Shown in pieces: positions 37,301 through 44,839 of a DNA stretch of 64,000 nucleotides. The stretch covers positions 434,001 through 498,000 of the forward strand of contig CAJQLE010000004.1 of assembly GCA_905479105.1 (NCBI GenBank). The letters are read 5' to 3'. Position 1 is the stretch's first letter, and the number at the start of each line of letters is the position of its first letter. Under the pieces are notes generated by a model that worked only from the letters and a program-made list of their open reading frames with translations, was not told where the DNA came from and did not search any database. Source of the DNA: an uncultured Flavobacteriales bacterium (lineage in GTDB: Bacteria; Bacteroidota; Bacteroidia; Flavobacteriales_G; Salibacteraceae). A program made the translations under genes and the position numbers.

Positions 37301-40300
37301 GCCAGTAACAGCAGCAGTAGTAGCACCGTTTGACCAAGCGAAAGAATAGGCTGTAGTTCCACCCGTTGCAGAAGCCGTAGCCGAACCAGTGTTTCCACCA
37401 TTACAAAGGACATTATTTCCTAAAGCAATTGTGGCTACTAATAATGTAGGTTCAGTTATGGCTTGCGTTTCAATTCCGGTACATCCGGCATTGTCAGTTA
37501 TCGTAACCGAATACGTTCCTGCAGTTAATCCACTAATAGAAGCAGAAGTAGCTCCTGTGTTCCATAAGAATGTGTAGGCACCACCGTTTCCGCCAGAACC
37601 AGTGGCAGTAATTGTACCATCGTTTCCTCCAAAACATAAAACATTGGTCGATGTAAATGTTGCAGAGACTGGAGTTGGTTCAGTAATAGTTATGTTGTCA
37701 GTAGCAGTGCAAAGGTTAGCATCTGTTGCTGTTACAGTGTAAGTTCCAGCTGTTAATCCTGTTGCTGTTGCTGTTGAAGCTCCGTTTGACCATAAATAGG
37801 TGATGGCGCCTGTTCCGCCTGAGCCAAAGGCCGTTGCCGAACCGTCATTCCCTCCGTTACACGTAACATTGGTTGATCCAGTTACTGCAACAGTAACTGC
37901 TGTGGGCGGTTGCGTGATTGTTGCAATGGCAACAGAAACACATCCGTTAATATCTGAAACAGTGCAGACATAAGTTCCAGCAGTAAGATTTGATGCGGTG
38001 GCCGTATTAGCACCGCTGCTCCATGCGTACGAATATGCTGGTGTTCCACCAATTCCAGTAGCTGTTGCTGACCCGTCATTTCCTCCAAAACAACTTACGT
38101 TCGTAGAAGATGTGACAGTGGATGTGAGAGGCGCAGCTGGCTGAGTTATTGTTACACTCTCGGTGTTAGTACAACCATTTGCATCGGTAACTGTAAGTGT
38201 GTAAGTGCCGACTGCAAGTGCGAAAGCTACATTGGTTGTTGCTCCATTTGACCATGCGTAAGTATAAAGAGGAGTTCCTCCAGTAACAAATGCAAATGCA
38301 CTTCCCGAGTTAAACCCAGAGCAGCCAATATTGTTACCTGCTATTGTTATCGACAATGGTGCTGGGTCCGAAATAACAACCGATTGGGTAGCAGTACAAG
38401 TTGTGCCATCATTTACGGTTACAGAATATGTTCCTGCAGATAATCCTGTGATAGCAGCAGATGTAGCGCCATTAGACCATGCATATGTGTAAGCTCCAGT
38501 TCCACCACTTGCTATAGCTGTTGCTGTGCCGTTTACACCAGCGTTGCATGTTGGATTAGTAGAGTTGAGAGAAACAGAAGGGCCTGTAGTCACAGTTACA
38601 GTAATGTTTGTAGTGTCAGAACAAGTATTAGCATCTGTTCCAATCACTTGATAGTTGGTTGTTGTCGAGGGACTTGCCAATACTGTGGCACCAGTTGTAG
38701 TATTTAATCCAGTACCAGGAGACCAGGCGTACGTGCTAGCTCCACTCGCTGTTAGGGCAGTTGGCGTGCTGCAATACGATGGGTTAGGAGGAGTGATGGA
38801 TATGGTAGGCTTAGGATTTACAGTGATGGTAATACTCTCACATGATGCACCCCACGAATTACATAATGTATTGTAATATCTTACAAAGTAGGTCGTAGTT
38901 ACGGCTGGTGAAACCGTTACGACAAAACCACTATCAACAGCATTGGCAATAACGTTGTCGCATGAATTGGCAAACCAATACGGAGTAGTCGTTGAATATG
39001 GATAGGAAATTGTTACTTGGCCTTCTTGACTATACCTCGTTCCACCGTTACCGCAATAGCGGGTCATACCAAATGGTGATCCCACAAAATCTATTGAATT
39101 ATTGGATGCCCATGCGGTAATTGTGTCGACTGATACCGCAAACGACTCCTGAACAAAATTGGCGTTACACTGAGTTGTAGGGACATTTGCAACCCCAATT
39201 TGTGTTCCAGTTTCTGATAACACATTTATAAATTCACCTGGAGCCTCCACATCTCCTCTGTAATTAAAGATTATCGTTCCCGGTCCTGTGGCAAATGGAG
39301 GAGTGGAACTTATACTATAGTTAACGTTTTGACCAATAGTTCCATTTGGGCCAAGGTCATTACTGGTTGCAGATGTTCCATTGAACGTGGCATTTCCTGC
39401 AATTAAATTAATTGATAAAGTTGTGCTTTGAATATTGTTTTCACAATAACTACCCAAAGTAGCACTCACTCCAGTAGGAGTTGGGATGATTTGTGTGCCA
39501 ACAGTATAGGTATGCACTTGGCTAGGGGCTGATGTGTTAGCAATGGTTACTGTATATGTTCCTGGGTTTAAACTGACATAAGGATTGCTCGATGATCCTG
39601 TGTTCCAGGAATAAGTATAAGCTCCGCTTCCAAATTGAGGATCAAGCGTTATGCTTCCTGATGGTGTTCCAGCACATGCATCTATGATCTTTACTCCACT
39701 TTCAATCTTAATGTTATCTACCGCTCTGTCACCGTATTGCTGGGTTCCGTCGCTCAATTGTCCGATAAACCTGATCGTGACATGCTGACCATCATAGGCA
39801 GATAAATCCACAGAATCACTTAGCCAAGCTGCGCCACTTGCACCAACCTGTGTCCATAAGGTGTCGGCATCTCCCAAGGTTTGAGGTGTAATGTCAGCAA
39901 TGAGCCATAATATCCCCATGTCACCTGGGTTGCCACCGAAACCTTGAACCCGCATGTTATAATCAAATTTCAAATAGGGCAGCTCTTCTCCTACAATATC
40001 AAAGCATGGACTATTTAGTATGGCTTCATCAAAATCACTTAAGAATGAAGCTTCAGTGTAGATATAATTTGAACCTTCACTTGCACCGGTAGGGCCTGTC
40101 GGACCGGTTGGAGTTCCGCCACTATTCACAGTCCAATCAAAATCGTCATTTATGCTGTCATTATACCAACTTCCAATCCCAGATTCCCAGCCTTGCGTAT
40201 ATGAAGTCGAAGGAATGACTGGTATCGCTCCAGCTAAAACATTAAAGTCTACAGTAATGGAGGTAGCGAGGCCATCTGTTATGGTTACATTGTAACTTCC

Positions 40301-41059
40301 AGGAGCCAAGCCCGAAATAGTAGGAGTGTTTCCCCCGGTGGACCAACTGTAAGTATAAGGACCACTGCCAAAAATAGCAGAAGCTGTTGCTGAGGCATGA
40401 CTTCCCGTTGTACAATATGAATTGGTCGCTTCTACTCCTGAACTTACCAATATGTTATCGATGGCTCTGTCACCTTGAAAATTATTGCCTCGAACACCTT
40501 GAAATCTGAATTGGACGGTTTGCCCTGCATAAGTAGAAAGATCGATGAGGTGTTGAACCCAAATGTCTCCATTATTTCCAGAATCTGAGAACAGCGTAGT
40601 CCAGTTGGCGATACCGCCAGGATTTGTGTTGACTTGAAAAAACAAATAGCCCATGGCAACCACATCATTTACCTGATTGGTTAACATATGGTTATAAAAA
40701 CTAATGTAAGGAGCTGAGTTCACCGGAAATGTAAAACAAGGACTGTTTAAATTCCAAATTTGTCCTGTAGTACCATTGGTAGCTTCAGTATATGCGTACA
40801 CGTTTCCATCTTGAGCATTCGTTGGACCAGTGAAGCTGGAATTTCCTACACCATTATTTTCCGTTTGCCAACCTGGAATGTTAGCGGCACCTGAGGCTAC
40901 TATATCTCCAGTCCATAAAGTTCCAAAGCCATTTTCAAAGCTTTCGTTGAAAGGAAAGGCGGTTATGGTGGTAGTGCATTGTGCTAGAACTTTTCCTGAG
41001 TAAAAGGAAAGTGAGATAAGAAGCACAGAAGCGCTTAGCAGAGTGTAAAATTTCCCCAT
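28322..41059 (-). CDS. Giant SprB-repeat surface adhesin with T9SS sorting domain
   Basis: A 4245-residue secreted protein. After the signal (LLSASVLLISLSFYSGKVLAQ) come two MAM/jelly-roll-type domains (about residues 30-220 and 285-460), each followed by one divergent SprB-like unit. A Ser/Thr-rich linker region follows to about residue 800. Then come about 40 SprB repeats of 74-77 residues with core NNVSCNGGNDGSATASATGG and AGTYTVTVTDANLCTDTETI, interrupted near the end by short Ig-like units (LGNDTLLCD, LGPDSLVCE). The C-terminus, YPNPNRGLFTIESKGLPLG onward, is a type A sorting domain. Such proteins move along the surface during gliding and act in adhesion. The repeat core evolves by duplication (see the repeat entry). 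Confidence 0.93.
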   Translation of the reverse strand: MGKFYTLLSASVLLISLSFYSGKVLAQCTTTITAFPFNESFENGFGTLWTGDIVASGAANIPGWQTENNGVGNSSFTGPTNAQDGNVYAYTEATNGTTGQIWNLNSPCFTFPVNSAPYISFYNHMLTNQVNDVVAMGYLFFQVNTNPGGIANWTTLFSDSGNNGDIWVQHLIDLSTYAGQTVQFRFQGVRGNNFQGDRAIDNILVSSGVEATNSYCTTGSHASATASAIFGSGPYTYSWSTGGNTPTISGLAPGSYNVTITDGLATSITVDFNVLAGAIPVIPSTSYTQGWESGIGSWYNDSINDDFDWTVNSGGTPTGPTGPTGASEGSNYIYTEASFLSDFDEAILNSPCFDIVGEELPYLKFDYNMRVQGFGGNPGDMGILWLIADITPQTLGDADTLWTQVGASGAAWLSDSVDLSAYDGQHVTIRFIGQLSDGTQQYGDRAVDNIKIESGVKIIDACAGTPSGSITLDPQFGSGAYTYSWNTGSSSNPYVSLNPGTYTVTIANTSAPSQVHTYTVGTQIIPTPTGVSATLGSYCENNIQSTTLSINLIAGNATFNGTSATSNDLGPNGTIGQNVNYSISSTPPFATGPGTIIFNYRGDVEAPGEFINVLSETGTQIGVANVPTTQCNANFVQESFAVSVDTITAWASNNSIDFVGSPFGMTRYCGNGGTRYSQEGQVTISYPYSTTTPYWFANSCDNVIANAVDSGFVVTVSPAVTTTYFVRYYNTLCNSWGASCESITITVNPKPTISITPPNPSYCSTPTALTASGASTYAWSPGTGLNTTTGATVLASPSTTTNYQVIGTDANTCSDTTNITVTVTTGPSVSLNSTNPTCNAGVNGTATAIASGGTGAYTYAWSNGATSAAITGLSAGTYSVTVNDGTTCTATQSVVISDPAPLSITIAGNNIGCSGFNSGSAFAFVTGGTPLYTYAWSNGATTNVAFALAVGTYTLTVTDANGCTNTESVTITQPAAPLTSTVTSSTNVSCFGGNDGSATATGIGGTPAYSYAWSSGANTATASNLTAGTYVCTVSDINGCVSVAIATITQPPTAVTVAVTGSTNVTCNGGNDGSATAFGSGGTGAITYLWSNGASTATATGLTAGTYTVTATDANLCTATDNITITEPTPVSATFTSTNVLCFGGNDGTITATGSGGNGGAYTFLWNTGATSASISGLTAGTYSVTITDNAGCTGIETQAITEPTLLVATIALGNNVLCNGGNTGSATASATGGTTAYSFAWSNGATTAAVTGLAAGTYTVTVTDANLCTDTETITITEPTPVVAATALNNNVSCFGGNDGSATASATGGTGPYTFAWSNGGTTATVTNLTAGTFTVTATDANLCTDTETITITQPATAVTAAIALGNNVSCSGGIDGSATASATGGTAPYNFAWSNGTTTASATGLAAGTYTVTATDANLCTDTETITITEPIPLVAAIALGSNVSCFGGNDGSATASATGGTAPYTFAWSNGATTATVTGLTAGTYTVTVTDANLCDDTETITITEPAVLVASIALGNNVLCNGGNDGSATASATGGTTAYSFAWSNGTTAATASNLAAGTYTVTVTDANLCTDTETITITEPTPVVAATALNNNVSCFGGNDGSATASATGGTGPYTFAWSNGGTTATVSNLTAGTFTVTATDANLCTDTETITITQPATAVTAAIALGNNVSCSGGIDGTATASATGGTAPYNFAWSNGTTTASATGLAAGTYTVTATDANGCDDTETITITEPTPLVAAIALGSNVLCNGNNDGSATASATGGTAPYTFAWSNGATTANATGLAAGTYTVTVTDANLCDDTETITITEPTLLVAAIALGNNVLCNGGNTGSATASATGGTSPYTFAWSNGATTANVTGLAAGTYTVTVTDANLCTDTETITITEPTPVLAATALNNNVSCFGGNDGSATASATGGTGPYSFAWSNGGNTATVTNLTAGTFTVTATDANLCSDAETITITQPATAVTASIALGNNVSCNGGIDGSATASATGGTSPYTFLWSNGATTANATGLAAGTYTVTATDANLCTDTETVTITEPTPLVAAITLGANVSCNGGNDGSATASATGGTAPYTFAWSNGATTATVTGLTAGTYTVTVTDANLCDDTETITITEPAVLVASIALGNNVLCNGGNDGSATVSATGGTTAYSFAWSNGATTAAVTGLAAGTYTVTVTDANLCTDTETITITEPTPLVASILSSSNISCFGLFDGSATASAAGGTAPYTYAWSFGGSTAAATGLGAGTYIVTVTDANLCTDTSSVSISQPALLIASTALINNVSCNGGNDGSASVSGTGGTLPYTYAWPLGDTASIVTNLSAGTHIATVTDASGCTDTSSVTITEPNILIASTSMTQAVSCASGNDGSAAASATGGTTAYSFAWSNGDLTAIATNLSAGTYTLTVTDANGCTDTSSVIITEPLPITLVTTTSNVLCFGAANGTASVIASGGTAPYTYLWATGNTLSTATNLSPGTYGVTVTDANGCTENTSVTITQPSLLIATAVVDSNVSCNSGSNGQASASGIGGTAPYAYSWSNGDLDSIAENLIAGSYTVTITDFNGCTSNSTITITEPTPLVLAGTVANNVSCFSGIDGSASVNATGGTSPYSYLWSNGSANTSLTNLAAGTYTITATDANGCTDTTSITITEPALLIASTAVTTNVSCNGVSDGAAAVLGVGGTAPYAFAWSNGATTASITGLSAGTYTVTITDANGCTDDEPVTITEPTILAASTTLLNNVSCNSGNDGSAFASGTGGTAPYTFLWSNGTASDTVSGLSAGTYTVTVTDFNNCEDTASISITEPATLIASATALNNALCSGSNSGTAFASAVGGTAPFTYAWSNATTMDTAINLAAGTYNVTITDANGCFDSASVTIIAPSAVVANAILISDAACNGTSTGSAEGDPTGGTAPYTYLWSNGAGTDTINNLSAGSYLLTVTDANGCTGTDTVVISEPAALVIAVDSINDVSCNAGNDGFITTSTSGGTAPYSYLWNNAATTDSISGLIAGSYTVTVTDANGCTAAINPILQEPSVLTSSISISDVSCNGGNDGYAIANGNGGTAPYTYAWSTGSAIDSTGGLVIGSYTVTITDNNGCTVEDTAVIAEPSVLIASIVQTDSVNCAGDSTGFAIAGAIGGTMPYNFAWPAIVGTANDSLLSSIPAGTYTVTITDANGCMDSTVATVDEFPAIVLNIDSTIDVTCAGGNDGYASVIASGGASGYSYLWSNGATGISTDSLMAGSQCVTVTDANGCSETICTTLSETFSLPVVNLGNDTLLCDTVFTITSSNAVSYVWNTLENTQSIIVQTSGTYTVLVTDSNGCENSDTIAVSFNPYLDFEIDTDSTLCASATGSASIINLTGGGGYAVTWSNGQIGGITASGLAYGAYSVSITDANGCEATESFFIYNNTDLDFNLSSTDVSCFGANDGQAAVTILDGTAPFTYSWSNGTSNDTASNLIGGTYSVTVSDSNGCEVIDSIAINEPDQVTYSIATSDANCGANDGFAAVTNVSPAGVYTYAWNDPSLQTTDTASALAAGVYQVVVTTANGCSDSSIAIVSNINAPALAMSAIDETCEGSENGSALVAATSASPLTYMWSDAMMQTTDTASGLGAALYFVTVTDTFGCIAIDTVTVNTLSPLPMPNLGPDSLVCETNVDLTPGAGFTTYLWSDGSNSDTLNITTSGIYSVTVSNAGGCENVDSVNITLSTPITFTSTINNSSCSQNTGSVTLVASGGTGTIGYAWSTGDTIAGIANVGAGNYLVTISDSVGCSVEADFDVDNINAPVLAITTIDLSCFGDNSGAASSTVTGGTAPFTYTWSNGSIGSSVNGLAAGNYDLTIVDDSGCVVIEPFTITEPNEINISISFVQPACGDSNGSALATVTNTQGPISTYLWDDLLSTTTANLDTIPAGFYTVSVTDSAGCEASQGVAISNFGAAILATTATDNNCSNENTAFATVAAIGGAPFTFEWNDGLAQTGDTAFNLFNGIYAVSVIDTAGCIAIDVVNVGSTFDAPTLNLGNDVNACIGAEVILTAGGGYASYSWNTGASTPSIVAALSQAYDLTVSNTAGCFASDTINVQFVTQPIVDLGPDTIVCIDDFNPTITLDAGEGFNFYEWSTNDTTQTIDVSTGGAYTVSVSEFVGCFGSDQVIVVFDTCVNVTVDNILNASGPSIAIYPNPNRGLFTIESKGLPLGDYQIKIMNASGQSIINKQIRITGSASNLTEIDVQSKARGLYMMILEGESIRMDQRVIIQ
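34475..37445 (-). repeat. 915-bp higher-order tandem repeat inside the adhesin gene
   Basis: Thirteen successive SprB units form groups of four (76+76+77+76 residues) repeated about three and a quarter times. The DNA spacing is exactly 915 bp: CGAAGCAAGAAACGTTGTTG starts at 37171, 36256 and 35341. The strings ATAATGTAGG (37441/35611) and GCAGGTTCAG (36531/34701) are 1830 bp apart. First units open LVA(T/S/A)IALGNNVLCNGG, second VVAATALNNNVSCFGG, third AVTA(A/S)IALGNNVSC, fourth LVAAI(A/T)LG(S/A)NV. Confidence 0.9.
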
Positions 41060-41248
41060 AGGTCTAGTTAGGATGGTTTAATAATCCGATGTTAATGAAA
41101 AACTATCGAAGGTATTGCTTAGAACGTAATTCACAACCTTATGGTTGGCTTATTGTTGAAAAATGTAGATGAATGATACATTATTTTGGATGAAAGTGCC
41201 ATTTCGATACATCTATTTAGAGGGCGTAAATAAATTTATAGGTAAAGT

Positions 41249-41278
41249 GTTTGGTGATTAATAATAGTCGCATATTTG
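41249..41278 (+). promoter_or_regulatory. Candidate rpsP promoter
   Basis: A TTG at 41251 and CATATTTG (41271-41278), one mismatch from TAnnTTTG, are spaced as in Bacteroidota promoters. Transcription would start near 41285, giving a leader of about 48 nt before the rpsP ATG. The rest of the 273-bp gap to the divergent adhesin gene holds a minus-strand TACATTTT at 41160-41167, a possible adhesin -7 box. Confidence 0.4.
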
Positions 41279-41332
41279 CACCCGCATTAGTCGACCAGTT
41301 TTCGCAACGAAAAGATTAAAATTTATATATAG

Positions 41333-41989
41333 ATGGCAACACGCATAAGACTACAACGTCACGGTAAGAAAGGAAAACCATTTTTTCACATCGTAGTAGC
41401 AGACACAAGAGCAAAGAGAGACGGTCGTTTCATCGAGAAGCTCGGAATATACAATCCAAACACAGATCCTGCAACCATTGATCTAGATTTCGACAGAACG
41501 CTAGCATGGGTTCAAAAAGGTGCTCAACCGTCTGACACGGCTCGTGCTATTTTGAAGTATCAGGGTGTTATGATGAAAGATCACCTTATTCGCGGAATTG
41601 CGAAAGGTGCATTAACTGAAGAACAAGTTGAAGCTAAGTTTAGCAAGTGGTTAGAGGATAAGACGGCTTTAATCGACTCTAAGAAAGGGCGTTTAGACAA
41701 AGCAAAGAATGATGCTAAAAATGCTGCTCTTGCGGCTGAAAAAGCGGTTAACGATGCTCGTTCTGCTGCGCAACAAGCTGTTGTTGATGCGGCTAACGCT
41801 GTAGAAGAAACGGTTGTAGAGGTAGTTGAAGCTACTGAGGCTGCGGCAGAAGCTGCAGCAGAAACTGCAGAAGCGGTAGTGGAGAAAGTAGAAGAAGTAG
41901 CGGAAGAAGCGGCTCCAGAAGCTGAAGCTCCAAAAGCCGAATCCACAGAAGAAGCAGCTCCAGAAACAGAAGAGAAGAAGGAAGATTAG
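41333..41989 (+). CDS. rpsP: 30S ribosomal protein S16 with long acidic Ala-rich extension
   Basis: Residues 1-80 are S16: MATRIRLQRHGKKGKPFFHI, VADTRAKRDGRFIEKLGIYN and a helix ending near ILKYQGVMMKDHL. Binds 16S rRNA early in small-subunit assembly. The remaining about 120 residues (from roughly 95) are a low-complexity helix dominated by Ala, Glu, Val and Lys, ending EEAAPETEEKKED. Extended S16 proteins are known from Bacteroidota, but the extension length and Ala richness vary. Followed by a hairpin terminator and then rimM, the usual partner gene. Confidence 0.96.
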   Translation: MATRIRLQRHGKKGKPFFHIVVADTRAKRDGRFIEKLGIYNPNTDPATIDLDFDRTLAWVQKGAQPSDTARAILKYQGVMMKDHLIRGIAKGALTEEQVEAKFSKWLEDKTALIDSKKGRLDKAKNDAKNAALAAEKAVNDARSAAQQAVVDAANAVEETVVEVVEATEAAAEAAAETAEAVVEKVEEVAEEAAPEAEAPKAESTEEAAPETEEKKED

Positions 41990-42011
41990 TCCTAGATAAA
42001 TATTAAATTCG

Positions 42012-42043
42012 AAACCCTGACTTCAAATAGTCAGGGTTTTTTT
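42012..42043 (+). terminator. Terminator or attenuator between rpsP and rimM
   Basis: AAACCCTGACT-TCAAAT-AGTCAGGGTTTTTTT is an 11-bp perfect stem with a six-base loop and seven T. It ends five bases before the rimM ATG, so any rimM transcript coming from rpsP must read through it. Confidence 0.85.
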
Positions 42044-42048
42044 ATGCT

Positions 42049-42546
42049 ATGAATTTTATAGAAATTGGTGCGATTGTGAAGCCACATGGCTTAAAAGGCG
42101 AGTTGGTTCTCTTTACAGAAGATCTCTACGCTGGAGTTATTTTAGATTTTACAAGTTTATACTTGGATCAATTTTCTTCGAAGGTTCCATATAGAATCAA
42201 AGAAGTGAGTAGACTCTCCAACGGTACATTCAAAGTGGGGCTCCAGGGAGTTAGCTCAATTGAGGCTGCCAATGCATTGAGGAAGGTGAAAGTTTATCAA
42301 GAAGAATCGAAATTACCGAAGAGTCAAACCATTCGCTGGGAGGGCTATACAATTCAATCCATTAATGGTGAAGTAATAGGAGCGGTGGAAGAGGTGATCG
42401 AGAATAATATGCAACTTATTTTGGTAGTTGTTACAGAAACCGGATACGAGCACATGATTCCTTTGGTGGAAGACTTTATAGTTGACTTTGATGAGAAGAA
42501 TCAAACATTAAAGCTAGATCTGCCTGATGGGCTGCTGGATCTTTAA
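42049..42546 (+). CDS. rimM: Ribosome maturation factor RimM
   Basis: A 165-residue RimM: the N-terminal beta-barrel domain begins FIEIGAIVKPHGLKGELVL, the G-x-I-x-x-x-H-G-x-x-G-E-x-x-x motif, and the C-terminal PRC-like domain covers about residues 90-165 (GYTIQSINGEVIGAVEEVI through MIPLVEDFIVDFDEKNQTL). RimM binds S19 and helps 30S head assembly. Start ATG at 42049 is immediately downstream of a terminator and lacks any visible ribosome binding site, fitting Bacteroidota initiation. Expression probably depends on partial read-through from rpsP. Confidence 0.95.
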   Translation: MNFIEIGAIVKPHGLKGELVLFTEDLYAGVILDFTSLYLDQFSSKVPYRIKEVSRLSNGTFKVGLQGVSSIEAANALRKVKVYQEESKLPKSQTIRWEGYTIQSINGEVIGAVEEVIENNMQLILVVVTETGYEHMIPLVEDFIVDFDEKNQTLKLDLPDGLLDL

Positions 42547-42569
42547 TAACTAGCAGAGGAGAGAATCAC

Positions 42570-42926
42570 TTATTTACTTTCATCCGATCCAGATGACTCT
42601 CCTAATTGATCGAAGCTTATATCCGTGAATTGATTGTCCAATCTTGACTCAAGATTATTGCTCTGCTCTTTATTAAGCTCGATTATTTTCCTAAAAGATT
42701 CCCCAAGAGCGTCAGAAAATTTCTCAAAATCCTCTTTATACAAGAACAGCTTGTGCTTCTGATAGCTTACAGAACCATCATCATTGAAGCGCTTTTTGCT
42801 CTCTGTAATGGTTAAATAGTAATCATTGTTTTTTGTTGATCTAACATCGAAGAAATACGTTCTTTTTCCTGCTCTCACAGCATTTTCGTAAATCTCTTCC
42901 CTTTCTTTTCCGTCATTTTCTTCCAT
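42570..42926 (-). CDS. DUF3276 / PUR-alpha-like nucleic-acid-binding protein
   Basis: A 118-residue protein with GKRTYFFDVRSTKNNDYYLT and KHKLFLYKEDFEKFSDAL, a beta-beta-beta-helix unit repeated loosely, which is the DUF3276/PUR pattern of Bacteroidota. Homologous PUR-alpha modules bind single-stranded DNA or RNA. The C-terminus is acidic and Ser-rich (LGESSGSDESK) and likely disordered. Lies convergent to rimM (24 bp) and downstream of the ABC exporter on the same strand. Confidence 0.85.
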   Translation of the reverse strand: MEENDGKEREEIYENAVRAGKRTYFFDVRSTKNNDYYLTITESKKRFNDDGSVSYQKHKLFLYKEDFEKFSDALGESFRKIIELNKEQSNNLESRLDNQFTDISFDQLGESSGSDESK

Positions 42927-42998
42927 TCCTCATTCAGTTTATGCGCTGTGAAAGCTACCGTATGAGACAAATCTAAAAAAATAATGATTTGAAAAAAT

Positions 42999-44795
42999 TT
43001 AATTTGGCGATTGCATCGTTTCGAGCTGTTGTTGCTCATTTATTTCGAAATACACACCTCTTTTCTTCAGTAATTCATCGTGTTGTCCTTGTTCTAAAAT
43101 TGCACCATCTTCTAAAACGATGATTTTATCACAGTGCTTTACTGAGGAGACACGATGACTAATGATTAAGGTTGTTTTACCCTCCATTAATGGCTTAAGA
43201 TTGGAAAGAATTTTCTCCTCTGTTTCAGTATCAACAGCGGACAGACAATCGTCAAAAATGAGAATTTTTGGTTCTTTTATGATCGCACGGGCAATGGATA
43301 TGCGCTGTTTCTGTCCGCCAGATAATGTGATCCCTCTTTCACCAACTTTAGTTTCATAACCCTTTGGAAATGACTCAATATTACTTACTACCTGTGCATT
43401 GCGTGCTGCTCTGCTCACGGCTTCGACATTATCATCTGAAATGGAGGTACTGAATGAGATGTTATTACTAATAGTATCAGAGAAAAGAAATACTTCTTGA
43501 GGCACATATCCTATGGAACTCCGATAGGTATCAAGGTTTATTTCTCTGATATCTTCTCCATCAACTAATACTGACCCTGAATCCGCATCATATAGTCTGC
43601 AAATTAAATTGGCTAAGGTTGATTTCCCAGATCCTGTATGACCCAATATTGCTAAACTTTCACCTGGATTGACGGAAAATGAGATATCGTTTAATGCCCT
43701 AACTCCGCTGTCAGGATATACAAATGAGACATGTTTAAATTCTAATTTTCCAGATGGTTCAAATAGTTCGTCACTGTTATTTACAATGTCTACGTCCGCA
43801 AGTAAGAATTCATTGATTCTTTTTTGACTTGCGGCAGCTCTTTGAACCAATGAAGTCACCCACCCAACGGAAGCAACTGGCCACGTCAACATATTCACAT
43901 AGATCACAAATTCAGCAATGTTGCCGGGAGAGATTTTACCTTCCATGGTCAACTGACCACCGATGTATATCGTTAGGATAGTTGACAAGCCAATTAAGAG
44001 AATCATGGCTGGCATGAACAATGCGTTCACTTTTACCAATCCCAAGTTGGTGGATTTATAATCATTACAATGCTCGGCAAATTCATGCTCTTTTTCGTCT
44101 AACCTATTGTACGCCTTCATTACTCGAATGCCACTAAAAGCTTCTTGAACGAAAGAAGAAAGGTCACTTAATTTGGCTTGAACTGCCTCACTGCGCTTAT
44201 TGATTTCACGACTCACCCAGTAAATCAGTATTGATAAAATTGGCAGAGGAGTCAGCACATAAGTCGTCAAGGTTGGATTTACATTCCACATCGTGAAAAT
44301 CACCATCACAAAAAGCACGATAAGATTGATCGTATACATAATGGCCGGTCCTACGTACATTCTCACTCTGCTCACATCTTCGCTTATGCGGTTCATTAAG
44401 TCACCTGTATTATTTCTTTTATAGAATGCCATGTGAAGACCTTGATACTTGCCAAAAATTTCATTTTTCATATCAAATTCAATATGACGACTCATAACAA
44501 TGATGGTCTGGCGCATCAAATACATAAAGAAGCCTTTCAAAATGGAAAGTGAAATCACTAAAATCGAAAAAAGCAGGATGGCTTGAGATAAAATATCGCG
44601 GTAAGAATCAGAAAATTCAGGTGTATTAAAAGCAGGGTAAACACTCAATGTATCTTGCACAAAATCAATGGCATATCTGATTACTTGTGCTGGGAAAATT
44701 GCAAATAAATTTGATATTGCAACGAATACAATACCACCTATCAGGTGTTTTTTGTAGTTGCCGAAATGTTTATTGAGGTACGCTAATTCTTTCAT
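42999..44795 (-). CDS. ABC exporter, half transporter (TMD-NBD)
   Basis: A 598-residue fused exporter: six-helix transmembrane domain (residues 1-320) with the coupling-helix region, then an ATP-binding domain with Walker A GHTGSGKST (about residue 388), signature TLSGGQKQRISIARA and Walker B KILIFDDCLSAVDT. The residue after the Walker B Asp is Asp rather than catalytic Glu (FDD), as in the degenerate site of heterodimeric exporters. A dimer partner is not encoded here. Role is probably lipid or drug export; MsbA-like homologues are alternatives. Divergent from the leucine dehydrogenase gene. Confidence 0.88.
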   Translation of the reverse strand: MKELAYLNKHFGNYKKHLIGGIVFVAISNLFAIFPAQVIRYAIDFVQDTLSVYPAFNTPEFSDSYRDILSQAILLFSILVISLSILKGFFMYLMRQTIIVMSRHIEFDMKNEIFGKYQGLHMAFYKRNNTGDLMNRISEDVSRVRMYVGPAIMYTINLIVLFVMVIFTMWNVNPTLTTYVLTPLPILSILIYWVSREINKRSEAVQAKLSDLSSFVQEAFSGIRVMKAYNRLDEKEHEFAEHCNDYKSTNLGLVKVNALFMPAMILLIGLSTILTIYIGGQLTMEGKISPGNIAEFVIYVNMLTWPVASVGWVTSLVQRAAASQKRINEFLLADVDIVNNSDELFEPSGKLEFKHVSFVYPDSGVRALNDISFSVNPGESLAILGHTGSGKSTLANLICRLYDADSGSVLVDGEDIREINLDTYRSSIGYVPQEVFLFSDTISNNISFSTSISDDNVEAVSRAARNAQVVSNIESFPKGYETKVGERGITLSGGQKQRISIARAIIKEPKILIFDDCLSAVDTETEEKILSNLKPLMEGKTTLIISHRVSSVKHCDKIIVLEDGAILEQGQHDELLKKRGVYFEINEQQQLETMQSPN

Positions 44796-44839
44796 TCTAC
44801 TTGATAGGCATCTTTACTTGTGAGCTTTATGAATAAACT

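Noticed and set aside
34475-37445. Regular tandem repeats resembling a CRISPR-like array
   Set aside because: The unit is 228 bp, in frame, and encodes SprB domains; there are no short repeats with unique spacers and no cas genes.
28700-40700. Many open frames on the plus strand and other frames across the adhesin gene
   Set aside because: They arise from the strongly biased, repetitive codons of the adhesin and repeat with the same period; none has a plausible domain or start context.
41581-41946. 121-residue Ala/Ser-rich frame antisense to rpsP
   Set aside because: It mirrors the Ala/Glu-rich extension of S16 and has no independent support.
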